DNA of 64,000 bases. It comes from Macrocystis pyrifera. Lineage: Eukaryota; Sar; Phaeophyceae; Laminariales; Laminariaceae. The stretch lies in the NCBI GenBank assembly GCA_031763025.1, contig JASSKH010000023.1, positions 1,116,001 through 1,180,000 on the forward strand. Reading direction: 5' to 3'. The first letter of the stretch is position 1. Each line of letters opens with the position of its first letter. The translations under genes and the position numbers were made by a program. Under the pieces are notes generated by a model, which worked only from the letters and a program-made list of their open reading frames with translations, ran no database searches and was not told the DNA's origin. This document shows positions 46,578-61,500 of this stretch, piece after piece.

Positions 46578-49500
46578 CTGGTGACGGTGACGGCGCCCAT
46601 TGAGAGGGGCGAGGAGGGGGGAAAGAGGTGAAGAAAACGATCGAATCAGATTCGCCTGTTCAGTGAAGGGTTTCTGAGCAGTGGGAACGAAACGCGCTCT
46701 TGCCTACAACGAGTATGAGACATCGTGACAAAACGGTAACCACACAAGAAGCAACACCTCGCGTGAGTTGTGATGAGTCCGAATGCGGTCACTCTACGTC
46801 TGAAATATACTGCTTCGAACTATAACCGTGGAGCCAAGTGGTTTAGGGGCCTGACGCCAAGAAGAATCCCCACATACTCGATCGGGTAGTACAGTAGATG
46901 TATCGGGATTCCCAATAGGATATTCGCACCTTAACCTATCGAATAGACCCTCTTTACTCGTCGATCTAGTCGTTTTGCCTATTATTAGTTCGTTTTGGAT
47001 AAGGAACAATTATTCATCCTCGCGCTGTAGACTCTGGAGGTGACGGAGCCACTCCAATTCTACAGGAAAACACGAGCTCTGTTCCAATACCATGTGAGTC
47101 CCAGCGTGCAATCGAAATTATACATGGACCAACAAGAAAACATTCCTAACCTTGGGTTATCATGGTATCTCCCGAAGTTGCCGCAGCCTGCGGCCGACCC
47201 GTCGTCCTCTCTCCATCGCCCCAGAAGCACCTGCCAATACCGTTGCGTCGGTATGTGATTAGGTGTTTGCGTGAACGGGTGGTTTCGTGTCATCCGTACG
47301 AAGGTGCAAGTGACAAGACAAGACATTGAGTGCCGGATGTTTGACTCGTTGGCAAACCAGACATAAAGGTGGCTTCTCAACAGAAGAGCACACCAAGCAC
47401 GATATGTATCGTGGACATGAGCGAGCCAACTCTACTCGCGAAACGATTCCTGGACCACAACACGCAGTATCTCATGAGTGAGCTGTGCCTATGGTTCGAA
47501 CGCTAGCGCTCGATAACACGGGCGACTTCAAACGCACACCAAGAAGAAGAAGAAGAGCAAGAGGAACAAGCCTGGGCAAGCGCGCCCCTTTTATGGTGGG
47601 AGAGCATGGATGAAACCTCACCCTTTAGTTGGTTTTGACTGCATGCCGCATTCACGATACCCGCGACACTCAACGCGCGGTGAACCGGCGAACTACACGA
47701 ACTACATCCACGGGTAATGAGCATGCGCTTTCCGGTCCTTGGCAGTCCCGTTCACGAGCACAATCTCCATCACGTGGGAGTAAATCGTGGACTTGTCTTC
47801 GTACAAACCGGCTGCACGCGCACGACGAGCATGGGGGTCACGCTACATAACGCGCGGGGGTGACACCCTGCTGCGAGCCATCGTCTGTTCCACCGTGTAT
47901 CACGCAGATGCCTTGTTTGTTTTTCGAGATTCACGGCCGTTCGGTACACCGATGTGTACCCACCGCGGTACGATGTATTGGGATGCCTTCTTCCTGCGAT
48001 CGTTGGACTGTACGATAATCGTGTACGCGTAAGAGCAAACCTTACTCGAAATGCGCGAAAACGCTCACCAATCGCTACAGGGCCGGTGGGTTGCCTCCCG
48101 TCTTCACCCGCGCTACTGACCCGACCGGTTGCCTTTTGACAGTAGCCTGGAGAAAAACAGGCCAAAGCGAGCGACACCACACTACTTCCCGAATATACTC
48201 AGGCATGGAAACCCCAACGCCGTGACATGTAATTGGAATCGACACGCGACTCGTCCCACGAGCGGTGTCTGGAAGAAGGAAGATGCGGACCCCAGTCCGC
48301 GGTCGGTCAACAGTGTCCAGTAGCACGAAAACAGAAAGTCGCTCACCTGTTTGGTCATGCCCTCCCCTTCCGCCGGGATTCGCATCGGCGGCCTGATCGC
48401 ACTACTCGTCGAGAGCTCCAGGAAGAACCCACCGATCTAAGAAGTTCGATGAGGACGTCCAAGTTGACCGGCATAGGGCCACCAGCAACATCACAAGAGA
48501 AAAAAGGGCAAAGGGAAGCCGTTAAACGCGCATAATGACCAGGGTAACGTCGTGGTAAATACTTGTTTTCATGAGCCTTTGCAGACCAGCCGAAGGAAGT
48601 GCTTTAGCCTATTGGAAGGACAACTGAGGCGGAAAATCGTACGGCTGGGCTCCTTCGTTAGCGACGATTTAACGCCAAAAGCATGCCGAGGTCTGCGCCG
48701 AAATGTGCAGTCCGGCAGTGACCATTATCTCTCCTTCTCCGGCACAGTGAGGAGCAAGCAGCCTGGAGTCACACCATTTGGGCTAAAAGTTACGGTCGAC
48801 AAACTTGGGCAGTCGCAGTCAACGTGCAAGTACAAACGCGGGCATCTATTGCAGCGCCTGGCAGTTGCAGTAACGAACAGTGCTTGGTAGTACAGTGGTG
48901 ACCCCTCGTAGGATCAGAGTATGGTACAGATGGTTGACGCAACCCTTAGTGACATTATACCTCGTAACAAGTCAGACGAAGGGCGCATGTCACCACACTC
49001 TCAAGAGAAAGACACGTGCGATGACCTCATACTCTGCGCACTACAGTATAATTCGGCCTTCAAAGGCAGCAACGGTTACGTGCAGGAGTCTAAGGCCACA
49101 TCCGTAGTTCGGGCCGTTGAAGGTGAACTACCTGGTAGCGACTAATATATTCCTGTTTCTAGTGGAAATGTTACTATATTTTACATGGACTACCGAAATA
49201 TAAAAAATATTACCAGTATTCTGGCAACTAGCAGTGATCAGAACACAGCACTCTACGACAGTCTCCGAAGTTCGATGCTTTCTGTATTCCGCACCTTGCC
49301 GGGTTTGTAGGTGCTGATGATCATGGTGTACGTTCCTGCTGGGAGGACTTCATCCGCATAACAGAAACCCGGCCGGTAGCTGCCACTGCTCATGGCTTCT
49401 CGCTCCGTGGACACGGTGCTGACGCGCATACCCCCCTCCGACACGACTGTGATGTTCACCTTGTACTATGGCACCACAAGAGAAAGCAAGGCGATGAGAA

Positions 49501-52500
49501 AGGGAGCACGCAATCAAGCAAGAGAGCGAGCAAGCAAAGCGGGCAAGCAAGAAATCAAATAAGAAAGAGAGCGCGCAATCAAGGTTAACGAACAGGCGAG
49601 CGTGATAAGCAGTTAAGCAAGCAAGCCGGCGAGCACACACGTCCAGATTATCCGCCTCAACCGGAACGGGGACCTGCACCTTTTGTTTCGCTTGGTAAAC
49701 ATCGCAAAATAGCCTCGGAAGCTGAAAGCGAAGAGTGCGAAGCGCTACGAATCATCGTTGGAGAAAGGAAAGCCTTGCGGGTGGGGGCAAACGCTCACGA
49801 AGACACCATTGTTGAATTTTCCAAAACCTGGAAAAATAATACCTCGTGAGAACAGAGGTATTGTTCATGCGAAGAAAACGACAGAGCTATGTGTAAGCAG
49901 AATAATAGCGCTGCTCGCTGCAGTGTGCCTGACCCCTCTGCTCGCACACTGGTTGGACGCAGCTTGTGTCACGCGGGGTAGACTGCATTGCAGAAGACAA
50001 GAGGAAAGGCTGAGGATTGAGTGCCAATAGACCGTGCGTGGCAGCAAATTTGGGCGACGCCTCTCTGTACCTCTGGAAACCCGAGACGCTGTCTTCTACA
50101 TCGAACACTAAATACTATAGAGACACGTGCTGATATGACGCAATGCAGCAGTAGGCTTCAACTGTGGCTGTCAGGACCTCGAACGTAAACACTCTTCCAC
50201 CGACGGCTGTAATGAGGATGGGTGATGGCAAAAGCCCCGCCTCCGAGACGAAGAATTGAACCCCGCCCAAAAGAGTCATCGCGCAACGAAGGTCCTGCAG
50301 TGCCGCATAACCAGACGCACCAAGGCACTGCGGCCACAGTAGAAACCACGATATCACCACTATCAATAACATCGTCGTCATCCGTGAACACAGAGACGAA
50401 AATCACAACGAGTAGCGTCAGACCTAGGATACCATCGCACATCAAACTACACATACGCCTCCCTAGAAAGCGCATCCACGGCCTGGGCGCTGAATGGTAA
50501 ATGACGAATAAGGAACAGCGAATCGTGAGTCGTGAGCGAATTGTGGGTGATGATGGGTGAACGATTGCCCACCACTCACGTCTTTGGGGGCTTTCAACTC
50601 GATATGGACCTTGGTCTTCGGATGGGTGAGCACGAACACGTACTGCGGGTTCGTGTAATAGCCTGCGCGCCCCATGCCCCCTCCGGCGCTGCCGGCGTCC
50701 CACGTCCCCTGCGGTGGAAGGCAACGCGCACGGTACGACTCCGAATGAGGACATGGCTCCAGCACAACACACTTCACATGCGCCTCTGCGCCGAGCCATA
50801 CATTTAGATCATTGTGAGCCAAATCGGCGTGTGATGGCGTGGGTCTATACCCTGAAAAAATGACGAGTTCGCCTATTTTTGAGCTGCAGATGCGGAGAGG
50901 GGTCAAGCGAATGACGATTGCAGCATCATCAACGCGTAGCAACTCGGCGCCGCTGGACTAGGGACTAGGGAGTGGTACATTTAATACCGGAAGCACAGCA
51001 CATACCTGGCACACTGCAAGGAGGTGCGCACCACGCACGTAACACGATACTACTAGCACTGCAGATCGCTCTCCCCGTACGGTCGTTAATACCGCGTTTC
51101 TCGTCACTTTGGTCGGCAAGCCCGGATCCCAAGAGGGATGGGTTGACGGCAGGGACACAGGACACAGCAGGGGCCGTCAAGCCCACCCACATGAATCGGT
51201 CCTCTGCAAGCCTCCGCAAGCAGGACAGAGGACAGCGCTAAAGCTCGAAAAACCACAAACTCTGAATCGTGCGGGATGCGGGAAGCACCCCTCCCCGACA
51301 GACGACCTTGGATTGTTTCCCGTTGGTCACCGCCTCGCATGAGGGGACTAATGCTGAAGCAACCAATCAACCAAGCAACCAATAAAATAATCAACCAACC
51401 AACGAGCCAAATAACCGCCCTACCGGTATATTGTCCATTCTGCCTCGCTAACGGCTTTGCTCGTCAGTGCTACTGTAGTTCGGCTTTGGTACCCCAAAAG
51501 CAAGCAGCCCCACTTAGGTGTGCCATGGAGAACGCAGTGAAGTGTAAGGAAGATTGTGTGGTGTATGGTAGGGTAGTGTAGTGAAGCGTCAAAAACACTC
51601 CTGTAGCCTTAGCACTCAAACCTTGACACAAGGGCGAACCCTTTTGCTCCCACCAGACCCATCGTTCGCCCCCGAGTGCTCAGTTACGATGGTACTGTTA
51701 TCGTGCATGTCAGACAATGTAATATCGTATCATATCCTATGGATTCATTCAGCAAGATCATCAGTGTGTCAGTACCGGGGCTCGCGATGTCACCAACCAA
51801 CACGAGCCTGATACTCAAATGGGGCCCCCAGTTACGAAAAAAGTATCAGCGGACATGATCCCCGATCTAACATGGGAACGAAAACAGGTCTAGAATTGGA
51901 AGTCCGAAAAGTCATAGGGCTACAACAAAAGTTGAGCTTGGAGTATTGGACCTAAAAACTGCCTGCAACGCTACTCTACTCTACAATGGTCGAGATTCAA
52001 GTCAAGGGCTGCACTCGCGACAATGCTTGTTGGTTTCATTATGCCTACATCTGGCCGTGAGGTATGACCTAGTGATGTCCGAAGTGTCACTCTACCGCCA
52101 TTCGACTGCTGTACTGCTGTTGTACCACAGCTTTGACAGTTACCAGGTATGGCTGTTCTTCTGAAAGTGCAACTGTTGTAAATATTGACGTCCCATGCCT
52201 CAACCTCGTCGCTGCTATAATATACATTACTGGTATTGATATGGAAACTAAACCGCCATTAACTTCTTGGCAATACCTGGTATGGACTACATCTTACCGG
52301 GAACTTCCTGCGGTGCTCCGGTGCGGCAGGCGTTTCGAAGAGCCGGAATGTCGAGGTGCAGTAAACATTCACCGTATACCTGACGCCAGAGTAAAAATAC
52401 ACGGGATCACAGGGATGTGGGGGTGGATATGGATATCAAAAGGGACACGGGTACGCACACCAATACCCGTTGGCACTACAGTAACAATGCCACACCTCGG

Positions 52501-55500
52501 ACATGATCGATGCTAAGTTCATAACCTACACTACATCATTTTCACGGCATTTAAATTCCCGATCTTGTAGGATCTACTTGATGTTGCCCGATGGGACCCG
52601 TACGAATCTGCATGATTTAGCCACATGTTTCCTGTGTTGAATCTGTAGTACTGTAGATAAATCCTGCACAACCTCTCACGACGGCAGTTGAGGAACTACA
52701 GTAGATCATCTACAGTAGACAGATAGATCATGATGTGTCTGTCCTACAGCAGGCGTGAAAAATTCAACAATTTGGTCCTGCCGTCAGTCCTTTAATGCGA
52801 GTACCTCGGAAACTATACACGTTTGTACCCGTGACAGCCACTAATCACGCAAACAACATGACACTATCGGTCGCGGTTTGCCTAAATCCGGAAACACCAA
52901 CCGTTGTTATTTTGCAGTGGAATAGACTCATCGCTTGGAGTCGAATTAAACTACTCGTGAAATCCGCATCGCGGAATCAGCCGCAGGGACCTAAAGCAGA
53001 TTTACACATAGGGGCTGTTGAAATAACAAATCGCATACATCACATCGAGCAATCAAGTGACCAACAAAGGGGGGCTTTGTTCAGCACATGACTTACGTCA
53101 CGCGCTACGGTTCCCATGCACTCCCCTTACGTATTGCTTTTGCGACTTTGGGCTCTACTGTACCGGCGTGCCAATCAGGCCAGACTCGACTACCGCGAAA
53201 TTTCCAAAATTCCTCGTGGTTGAACGGACAGGGGGCAGTAAAACATTGCGAAACACATGCAAACATAAACCAAAGGAAGCGGCGAGGAGGTTAAGGTTAG
53301 CAAACGAGAACACCGAAAGGAGAGAGAGCGAGAAACAAGGAGAAGGAGGGAGAAACAAAGAGAGGGAGAGGGGAAGGAGGAGGGGTACATGGGGTTGTGT
53401 ACTCTGCAGTTTACACTCTAGTGTACATTGTTACAGAACCGTACCCTGCTAAAAAAATGAGCCCTTGAAGAGCGACTTCGCCGTTAATCTCGCATTTGGT
53501 TGCGTGCTACGATATGCTTGCCACATAAAATTGTATGCCATGGCACCGCCAAACAGCTAGCCATATTCCCGATGACAACCATTCACACATCGGACAGATC
53601 ATCCGCAGATGGATCATCTGCACATAGATCTACAGATAGATCAGCATCTAGGTCATCTAGATCATCTACAATAGCTCCTCACCTGCCGTTGCGAGAGGTT
53701 AAGGAGGATCTGCAAAGTGCAGACCCACCCCAGGAAGCATGCGCTAGACCATGCGGATGACACGGGCCCCACCCGGCAACATGAGCTAAATCAAACAAAA
53801 CCGGGAAAATATATCTGCCTTAAAATATCCAGACCATGTATGAAAAGTGGGAATCGGCGATAAGTCCGAGGTGCGCACCCATTGAAGGATTGAAGCAGAT
53901 GGCAAGTACGACGAAAAGAAATGCATACTAGATAAACAAGTGTAAACAGCAAAACAGCAAACATAAAGTTTCTTCACATATAGCGGTCACAGCGGCAGCG
54001 TGACATCACGCACGCAACGCTAACACTCAACGCCAGATGGAAAAAGATTGACCATACGGCCGCGCTCCTGCTTTGATGTACCGCGGAGCACCTGACTTCT
54101 CTCTTCTTCTCGTACTGGCTGATGACCAGGGTGTACGCGATATCTTTTCTCGTCGCAGTCTCGGGCAAGTCAAACCTGGCAGGCGCAATGAGGGATAATG
54201 CTAGCTAGTAAGAGACACACCCTCTGCTAACAGCCTTCCTGCTTCCGGGCCCATCCCGCCTACAGCCACGTTCTCCTACTCTAGTGATAGCAATTTCAGC
54301 AACTGTTTGAACAGGCAGTGGGAGGCTTCCCGTCGCACCCCCCACCCGCCGATACACTTGAAAACGCCGCCCACTGCCTCGGAAGCAAGCATTGCAGTTC
54401 CACGCGGCAGCAGCGAGCACGGACAAACGGCAGGATAGGAGGACGGACTTACAGTACCTCATACCCGCAGCGGTCCCGGACAAAAATATAGGACAGGAGG
54501 AAGAACGATAGGATGGGAGGGTGGGCATACGTCATACCCGCAGCGATCGAAGGTTACGAGGACGGACAAAAGGATTGGAGAGCGGACGCAAGGATAGGAA
54601 GGTAAACGATAGCATAGGATGACAAAATATTGCACAGGAGGACGGAAATGCGTCATACCTGACAAGCGTATGCGGGTTGTTTGTGTACAAGCCGCGGAAC
54701 ATCGGATTTCCCGGGTAGTAGACCCGCTTTCCCTCGGTGTCGCCGTAGACGTGTACCGTCAGGAAGTCCCCAGACGACGAATCCACCTCTAGTGTGGTGA
54801 CGTGTCTGCCAAACGTTGCGAGACGTTTCGAGAGGTACACATAAAATTGTTTTAAGCAGGTTAGACTTTATTCCGGTCTCAAGCGCTGAAGCTCTCGTGT
54901 ATCAGCCGAGTACAGCATAGGAGCACGGCGGTGTAGCAGCAGCTGTACAGCAATACAACAGTGCATGAGTACAGAAATACAGCAACAGTGCAGCGTTAAT
55001 CTACAGCACTACAACAGCAGTGCAGCGATAGTCTACAGCAATAGAGCAGTACAGCAACAGTCTACAGCAGTGTAGTCTGCAGCAGTACAGCAATAACCTG
55101 CAGCAATACAATAGTACAGCACCAGCCTACAAGGTTACTCAAAAAAGCACTTTCGATATGTTGAAAGTTGGGCCACGATGGTCTCTCGTATCTGCGCTTT
55201 CCTGCAGCAGCAGCAGCAGCAGCAGCAGCGTTCCCGCACTTCTGCACCGTTGCCGCCTCATACGCCCTCGACACCCGACGCACGCCGCAACACAAAATCT
55301 TCACGCGTGGGACAGACGACGATGTAGATAATCTATCTGCATTGCAGATCCTAACCTGCCCTTCTGATATACCTTGGCATTGAGCAGAATATGTAGAGTA
55401 CAGGTCCAACCCAGGGAACATGCGCTAGATCAAGCAGGCTGTACGGCTCCCTCCCGGCACTGAGCTAAATCAAACACAAACAAAAAGCATATCTATCTGA

Positions 55501-58500
55501 CTTATCCGCTAAATGTCTAGATAATAATGTGGGAGTTGATGATCTGTATGAGGTGTGAAAACCTTGCATCAGCCCAGAGGCGTTTCGGCATTCCCCCTTA
55601 CAACAACCGCAGACGACCCAAAACCAAAAGCGGCGGAGCTACTAGTTTAGTGCTGTGGGCACCTCCTGTCCTCATCTATGCGGTACCCACACCACTTTGA
55701 ACACCGAGTACCTGCTCAACAGCACCCACACCATGGGAGAGTTCTTGGAAGTCGAGGAAGACATCGCCCCTCCCGCCGCGGCAGCCGTCGCCCCGCTTTG
55801 CACGATGAGCGACAACTGCGGGTTGTCGCCGACGTTGTAGTTGTCGTTCGCGGGGCCAGAATCTACCGGCCACCGCGCGTGCGTAACAAACCTGGTAAGG
55901 CGTGTTTCGGGGCGCGTTAGGGCGTGCGTGCGGGGGGGTGATCGCTTTGGTGTCGAAGGAAGGTGGACTTGACGGCAAATACTGGGGGGGGGGTCGGGTG
56001 TTGGTCACGCGGGGAGCTGGATTGATTTCCAAGACGCAAAGCAGGACATGATTTCTGAGCAGAAAATATTCTACATATCGGACAGACAGATCGGATAGAT
56101 CAGATAGATCATCTACAGATCAGATATATGATCTACCGATAGATCATCTGCAGATACATTATCTGCAGATACATCATCTACCGTACAGATAGACAATCGA
56201 GATCATCTAATAGATCATGTCCTTCAGTTATGGGACGTTGTGCAGGATTTGTCGTACATACCCAAACAAAGATGCTAGTAGACTATGCAGATTTTACGGC
56301 TCCCGGGCGGCACCATGAGATAGATCATCAGATTAGGAATCTACCTATCTATCTGCCCTGGAATGTTTAGATCATGGACTGGGAATAATCTGCTAGATTA
56401 TCTGTCCGAAGTGCGAACGGCTCCCCTGGTTTCCATACCTCGATGTCGCAGGGTCACCGCCCGGACAGCGCAAAAACGGCGGCACAACGAAACGGTGGGT
56501 GGGCTTATAGGGAAACGTGTGAAAGACGGGGCCCTGATGGGCACCACTGCACGCCCGCCGGCCATAAACGAGTCACGAAGTGGTGCAGAGGATTCCTCAC
56601 AACAGTAAAAACATTACCTCGTAGAAATTAGGGTCGTGTCGATTGGGTGCTGGACCGTATGTGTAGCGTCACATACCTGAGTATGTGTAGCGTCACATAT
56701 CTGAACGTCGTTTTTGAGACGTGGCGTCCCTAAAACGAAAACAGCCGGAGCTCCCAATTCATCACGTGAACGTTCAGCTGGAACTCCCTCATAAAACTCG
56801 ATGCATGTCACGCTTCATCGTTGGAGCTCACGAACGAGGCAGCCACGGAATTGAATATCACGCGGTGAATGGCATCTTTGGACGGGAAAAGGCGACTGTC
56901 TTGAGAGAGGCGACGCCGCGGAAGGTGTACCTGTGGCTGAACAGCGCCGGATTCCAATTCATGAAGACGTTCCGGAAGTACTGGACGATGGAGGCGAAGT
57001 CGATCCAAAACACACCGTTATCCTTCAGCTGTGCGGTCGCCAGGTCGTACTTGACTGCCCTGCGGTGGTTCAGGAGAACAACGCGCCGGACCGTTCGGAC
57101 AGGGGGGAACAGGAACATCAACATATAGATCGATGCCAACAGCAGCACAGCCTAGAGTAAGTAACGTAGAGCCAGCGACGATACAGAGGTGGGTCCAAGA
57201 CTTGACTCGTTGGATGAGTTGCACCTCTGATCACGTTCTTCTTCAACGAATCTACAGCCAGAGACTAGATGTTTGCGGGAGAAAGTACTGTCCATCCCAC
57301 AGGCCCAGCATAGCATATACTGTACCAGGTACCAGGTGGTAGTTTCTGCGTTTACGCCGTTCGGCGACAGGAACACTGTCAGGCCCAATCTAATTATGCC
57401 GCCGTGGCGGCCCTCACGAAACGCCGGTGCGGTGTCCTTCATTGTTCGTGATTGAGCCAGAGGCAACACCGAGGGTGTTCGTCCCACTCCTCGCAACCAC
57501 AGCATGTTCAACTACCCCTTGAGGGGGGCATGTATCGTGACCACATAAATGACAGAGGCGATCGTATCAACCGTCTAGTCCTAGCTAGCATGGGCACGCA
57601 GCAGTACGAACAGTATCAGCTGTAGCAGCAGCTGCTGCAACAACAGTAGTAGTGGCAGTAACAATGGTAGCTGATAGTCATGGTATAATACTGACCCATG
57701 TCGTACAGTCCTGGACGTAATACGAGCTGCTCTAGAATTATTGTCCCGCAACAATCGATGTAGCAGTGGCTATGATGCTGCACTCGTCAATTCGTCTCGC
57801 CCCCTTTTCCTTCTCACGTATGACACCCGTATTTGACGTAAAAGCTTAAACCGCCTCTAGTGATTCTTATTTCGCGTTTTGCTTTTTTTTTTGGTTACCG
57901 GTGGTGATTTCCTGCGGTATGTAGCGTCGTATCCAAGAAAAGGGTGGCCTTTTGCGTCAAAACAGTAGTCCAAAGAAGTCAAAGTTGCCAACATGCGACT
58001 AAGATTTTATAACCTGGTGTCGCAGGCGACGGCGATGGCCGAGCACATAGAACTCGAAGCGACAGCGCGAGAGGCGGCCGGGGGGGGGGTTCCCGACAGG
58101 CAAGGACAAAACCTCAACTCGAAGGGTGGTTTCGTTTGCAACCCTAGGATACCCTCAGACTAATCTACACTGTAGAAGAAACGCCTTCGCGACTGTATAG
58201 TCCGTTTAGTGCTGATTCTGCTTGAGAGTTTTTGGCAGTCGCAGGGCGCTGAATTCACGCGCGATTTACTCGTGGGCTGGTGCCGAAATGCAATAAGAAT
58301 CGCACGCGTAACAGAGCATGGTCCTAATCCTGGTGTGCCATGTGCTCACACATATATGTACCAGGTAACAGCAGAATTTGCACACGGCAATGGGACCTTC
58401 TTACGAATACTCCTTGCTTGCCGCTTACTCTTTCAGGGCCGGCGTCCAGCGAAGAGTGTCCTCGACGGAATAAGGTCCTGTCCATCGCTTACGGCTCCAC

Positions 58501-61500
58501 GGGTTCTTGACCTGATCAACACAAGCAACACACAACCAAGCAGGCGTGACCCAGTCTACGCAGCAGAATCAGCACCAGCGGTATACTCTCAACACCAGCA
58601 GTGGCAGTAGCCGTGTCAGGGCCAGCACATACTAGCAGTAGCAGCAAGAGCAGGAGCAGGAGCAGTGCCCGAGAAGAGCATGACAGCGGCACCACACATG
58701 GACATGCATGAAGAGAAAACATTTGCGAGCTGAGATGAGCAGAGGCAGCAGTAGCAACAGCAGTAGCAGCAGCAGCAGCGGTCGATGAGAGTACGCTCAG
58801 CAATAATAGTGAGAAACACAACGCAGCGGCTCCACACACGGGCATGCATGAAGGGAAGCCGAGGTGAGGCCTCCAGGCAGCGAGAGATAACGCGTGTGCT
58901 CGGCGCCGAAAAAAACGAAATGTTGCACACGCCGGATATATCACCATTCCCCCTCAAAGATCTAGACATTTAAAAGCAGATATATATATTCCCGATCTAG
59001 GATGATCTATCATACTACCGTACCTCATGTTGCGATAGGGTGGGAGCCGAATCATCCGCATGATCTATACGTAGCGCATGTTTCCTGGGTTGGACCTGTA
59101 CTACTGCTATAGATAGGCCCTGCATAACCTCTCACAACAGCAGGGGAGCTATTAATAGCTGATCTACGCCATGATCTGCGCGAGGTGTAACATTGTTGAT
59201 GAGGCTGGACACTTCCACCATGGTGCTAACGCCATGCGAAAAGAGTGTACACTGATATCACCGGCGCATCTGCTTAAGAAGCAACATGCCAACCATACCA
59301 CCATAAAACCGACCGTCCGCACAGCTGGTAGCAGAGCAACTCTTCTAGACTGACCACGGTCGCGACTGAAATCGGGTCTCACCGGCCTGCCGCACATTCC
59401 AACGCAACTGCACAACCTTAACTCGCTTACTACTGCACGATAGACCAGCCTCCAAAATTAATTGTGAATAGTGTGTCCCCAAAATTCGGATGCAGCTCGA
59501 GAATGTTTGCTTCCTTCAGCGGTGTGGGAATCACCCCTACCAGCACTGCTACAGCTACAGCTACAGCTACCTAGCACTATCGAGTTGACGACGTAGACAC
59601 CTACCAGAATCCATCACGTACCCGACTCTTCAAGGCGCGCGGCGGGTACCCGCTTACACCAGCCGTTCCAAAGCCGGGCGAGCTTAGTGTGTGGACCTTT
59701 TCAGATAAACTCTTTCCCCTCGATCGACCTACTCCATTATACCCCCCACCAAATATTCCCCGTGGTCCAATGTTTACGCAATGCGATGCATCATGTCTAC
59801 GGGAGAATAACGACGCAACCCTTCCCCTAATCGCGACGAATCGGCACCTCCTCTTGCCGTGTATTTCACAAAGAAGTACGCCGGGTATCAACACTCCGAA
59901 TAGACAGTTGTACGCAAGCCAGCGGTATGGCGTATGCTGTGTGCTGTACTGGTATGATGTACGTACGTAACGGTAGTCTACAGCAACGGCACAATGTATC
60001 GGCATGATACAGCAACGGTGTTATACCGCAACGGTACGTACCAGGTATACCGCAATCTTACACTGCTGTGACGTTACAGCAATACTACAATGATATTATC
60101 CTGCCGCCAGTATTACACTGCAAAGGTATACCGGTATACTGTACTGCAACGGCGCAGTACCGCAACTGTAATACACTGCAATCCACGAAACTGAAACCAT
60201 ACTAAAACAGTACTTCTACATAGCAAATGCTGCGACGGCACTTTACCGCAACCGTACGCTCTTAACAGAACAGTACGGCAATAACGCTCTACTGCAACCG
60301 CATAACGGTACCGCACCCCAATCGCACTACACTCCAACGGAGCTATACTCCAACGATACTATGTACAGTACCTGCAGCAGGCGAGTCCCGTTTACTTCCT
60401 TGGCGTCGAGCACAGCGTAAGCGTGCGATGGAACCAAGCCAAGCTTGTCCGCCTCCTCCTTCTCGATATCACCTGAAATACACCCCACCCCCATCCACCC
60501 AACGATTCAGCGTGACGTGGAAACAGGCACCCAAATCGCCGTTGGCGCCTTCTCGGTCACAAGACGTCACCCCATGGCATCCCGCTGCTAACGTAGCATG
60601 TGTGAAGCTACCAGGATGTCATGGCACAGCAGATTATGCCACCACAGGAAATGGTTAGGTAACTACTGTAGACCGCAAGAGTCAAGAGGGACGGATAGAC
60701 AATACATTCATACCAACAGCGTGACCGCTCACCTCTTGTCTTTGACTATCCCCCCCCGACACTCTCAACACTCTCATCACAGTATGATAGCGCGCACGCG
60801 CAGCAGTGAGGCAGCGAGGTTGCCAATATCACCAGCATATCGCATGAGGCCACAAAAAATTGCACGTGCTGATAGGAAAACACAAGGTGATCACAAAAAA
60901 AAATCGCATGTGATCAGCCTAGTGGCATGCTACTCAGACAAATTCGTGCTTGCAGGCGATAAGACGACGTCGACCGCGATATACCCAAATACCTGATATC
61001 ATATAATCGGACAAACTTGCACGTGATTAGACACATCACATGCGATCAAACAAAGCTGCAGTACTATGATAGGTCAGACACAAGACGCGCACTCACTTGT
61101 AGCTACCGTGATCAGGCAGTCCCCGAACTCGTGAGCTGACAGGAGTCTCTGCCAAACCCTCTCCGACTTCTCATAGTTGTCCAGTGGCTGGTCTTGCTTT
61201 GCAGCGGAGCCGCCATTAGCCTCTCGGTGCTCCTCGAAGAAAATCTATGGAAAATTCCAGGAATGCGAGGTGGCGGTTTGAGCCGACACAGGACCGCGCA
61301 CGTTACTGCTTTACCGCTATAAGCTGGGAACACGACTGCAGTATCGTCATGAACCGAGTAAATAATGCTAACACCAGAAGACAAGCCGTCGAAATACGGT
61401 TTACCACCGCTTTAACTCACAACTACACATTGTAATAGGACTGCAGTATACAAGGTATAAACTAGAACCTGTCTCTTAAAGTAGCTATAGCAGTACGAAA

